Assembly (NCBI GenBank): GCA_021793535.1
Contig: JAJYSO010000073.1
Location: 1 to 7,606 of the forward strand
DNA: 7,606 bases
Source: Bacteroidota bacterium
GTDB taxonomy: Bacteria; Bacteroidota; Bacteroidia; Flavobacteriales; Flavobacteriaceae
Direction of reading: 5' to 3'
Under the pieces are notes generated by a model. That model was given only the letters and a program-made list of their open reading frames with translations, was not told where the DNA came from and did not search any database. How positions within the stretch are numbered: position 1 is the first letter of the stretch; the number at the start of each line of letters is the position of its first letter. A program made the position numbers and the translations under genes. Positions 6,100 to 7,606 of this stretch are shown here, one piece after another.

Positions 6100-7606
6100 A
6101 TGGCATCGAATAAAAATACAAATAAACCCCCAGTAAACGGTAAGCCGCCGAAGTTCAATTCCTATTGGATTTTAGCCGGTATCGTATTGATTTTTCTAGG
6201 TATAAATTTCTTTGGGGAAGGAGGTTTTGGAGAACCTCAAGTGATTAGTCCAACCAAGTATGAGGAGTATCTCAAGGATGGCGATATTAAAAAAATTGAG
6301 ATCATTCACCATAAAACGGCCAATGTTTACCTGACCAGTAAGGCGAAGGAAAAAGCAGAGCATAAAAGCTCTGAAAACCGAGGTTTTTTACCTAGTGCTG
6401 AAACGCCTGATTACACTTTTGAATTGGGGGATTTGAGCAATTTTGAGGATAAGTTTGACCAAACGGTTAAGGCCTATGATTTGGACACGGAAAAAGTGTA
6501 TAAGAACCCTACCAACATCTGGGGGGACATTCTACCTTTACTCATCCCTTTTGGGATTATTTTATTAATCTGGATTTTCATCATGCGACGAATGAGCGGT
6601 GGAGCAGGTGGTGGTCCAGGAAGCCAAATTTTCAATATTGGAAAATCAAAGGCTAAGCTTTTTGACCAAAAGAACGACGTAAAGACGACTTTTAAGGATG
6701 TTGCCGGGCTGGAGGGAGCCAAAGAAGAGGTTCAAGAGGTGGTGGATTTTTTGAAAAATCCAGAAAAATATACTTCTTTAGGGGGGAAAATTCCGAAAGG
6801 AGTCATGTTGGTCGGCCCTCCGGGAACGGGGAAGACGTTGTTGGCCAAAGCTGTTGCGGGAGAGGCTCATGTACCATTCTTTTCGCTCTCAGGATCGGAT
6901 TTTGTCGAAATGTTTGTCGGTGTGGGTGCTTCTCGTGTACGAGACTTATTTAAACAGGCTAAAGCGAAATCTCCATCCATTATCTTTATCGATGAAATTG
7001 ACGCAATCGGACGAGCACGGGGCAAGAGTAATTTCGGAGGTTCGAATGATGAAAGAGAAAATACGCTGAACCAACTTTTAACTGAAATGGATGGGTTTGG
7101 TACCAATACCAACGTCATCGTCATTGCCGCTACGAACCGTCAAGATGTTTTGGATAAGGCCCTGATGCGAGCAGGTCGTTTTGACCGGATGATCCATGTG
7201 GAGTTGCCCGATGTGCGCGAACGCAAGGAGATTTTTGAAGTGCATTTAAAGCCCTTGAAAAAGATCGCTAGTGAATTGGATGTGGAATTTTTGGCAAAAC
7301 AAACTCCTGGATTTTCAGGTGCAGATATTGCCAATGTCTGTAATGAAGCCGCTCTGATTGCAGCGCGAAATGGTAAAACGGCGGTGGGAAAACAGGATTT
7401 TTTAGATGCTGTTGATCGGATTATTGGGGGGTTAGAGAAAAAGAATAAAATTATTACTCCGGAAGAAAAGCGGGCTATTGCGTTCCACGAGGCTGGTCAT
7501 GCTACCGTGAGCTGGATGTTGGAACACGCAGCACCCTTGGTGAAGGTCACCATTGTCCCTCGAGGTCAATCTCTAGGAGCGGCTTGGTATTTGCCAGAAG
7601 ATCGGA
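6100..7606 (+). CDS. ftsH: ATP-dependent zinc metalloprotease FtsH, 3' end outside window
   Basis: The frame is open from ATG 6100 to the window edge, giving 502 codons of a protein usually about 640-680 residues long. FtsH is a hexameric inner-membrane AAA+ protease that extracts and degrades damaged membrane proteins and some soluble regulators. Domains in order: a short polar cytoplasmic N-terminus; TM1 (about 22-39); a periplasmic domain (about 40-140); TM2 (about 144-163); a Gly-rich linker; the AAA+ module with Walker A GPPGTGKT (239-246), pore loop Phe272-Val-Gly, Walker B with Asp298-Glu299, and the second region of homology with Asn346 and arginine fingers Arg360 and Arg363; then the start of the M41 peptidase with zinc motif HEAGH (463-467). 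The third zinc ligand and the C-terminus lie beyond the window. All catalytic residues seen are intact. It follows rsfS after 24 bp without a visible promoter or terminator between. Confidence 0.97.
   Translation, partial: MASNKNTNKPPVNGKPPKFNSYWILAGIVLIFLGINFFGEGGFGEPQVISPTKYEEYLKDGDIKKIEIIHHKTANVYLTSKAKEKAEHKSSENRGFLPSAETPDYTFELGDLSNFEDKFDQTVKAYDLDTEKVYKNPTNIWGDILPLLIPFGIILLIWIFIMRRMSGGAGGGPGSQIFNIGKSKAKLFDQKNDVKTTFKDVAGLEGAKEEVQEVVDFLKNPEKYTSLGGKIPKGVMLVGPPGTGKTLLAKAVAGEAHVPFFSLSGSDFVEMFVGVGASRVRDLFKQAKAKSPSIIFIDEIDAIGRARGKSNFGGSNDERENTLNQLLTEMDGFGTNTNVIVIAATNRQDVLDKALMRAGRFDRMIHVELPDVRERKEIFEVHLKPLKKIASELDVEFLAKQTPGFSGADIANVCNEAALIAARNGKTAVGKQDFLDAVDRIIGGLEKKNKIITPEEKRAIAFHEAGHATVSWMLEHAAPLVKVTIVPRGQSLGAAWYLPEDR

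Noticed and set aside
7138..7190. Ala in place of the common Pro in the FtsH second region of homology (R-A-G-R-F-D-R)
   Set aside because: As I recall, this Ala is normal in flavobacterial FtsH; both arginine fingers are intact.
1..7606. Defence, mobile-element, CRISPR or prophage content
   Set aside because: I looked for direct repeats with spacers, transposase or integrase motifs and tRNA-like structures on both strands and saw none; the gene content is ordinary core genome.

Overview
The window looks like a core chromosomal segment of a Bacteroidetes bacterium, most likely a member of the Flavobacteriia. This rests on the FtsH, RsfS and BirA protein sequences, on gene starts without Shine-Dalgarno sequences, on Bacteroidetes-type -7 boxes (TAnnTTTG) upstream of several genes, and on the secreted lysozyme-fold protein, which resembles a family I know mainly from flavobacteria. 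I cannot name a genus.

Layout. At the left (about 1-2344) two paralogous sodium:solute symporter (SSS) genes lie head to tail on the + strand, 15 bp apart; the first is cut by the window edge. A small single-domain rhodanese follows on the - strand (2366-2680), convergent with the second symporter. After a 309-bp AT-rich intergenic region comes a secreted lysozyme/transglycosylase-fold protein with a GTG start (2990-3646, +). A Nudix hydrolase (3734-4390, -) lies convergent to it. Next are an SRPBCC-fold protein (4489-4887, +) and a biotin-protein ligase BirA (4889-5620, -), convergent with a single base between their stop codons. Divergent from birA is a + strand pair: ribosomal silencing factor rsfS (5707-6075) and the membrane AAA+ metalloprotease ftsH (6100 to beyond the window end).

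How the genes relate. Only two groups look like operons: the symporter pair and rsfS-ftsH. The rest is a series of single genes in alternating orientation, so no joint pathway is evident. The right half is housekeeping: sanitation or signalling nucleotide hydrolysis (Nudix), biotin attachment to carboxylases (BirA), translation down-regulation (RsfS) and membrane protein quality control (FtsH). The left half is solute uptake, a possible sulfur-handling protein and cell-wall turnover.

I found no RNA genes, insertion sequences, CRISPR arrays, prophage genes or defence systems, and nothing that I would call a new biological system. The points most worth a second look are the diverged symporter tandem, the secreted lysozyme-like protein, the N-terminal extension of the Nudix protein, and the absence of pyrE from a neighbourhood where I would expect it in flavobacteria.
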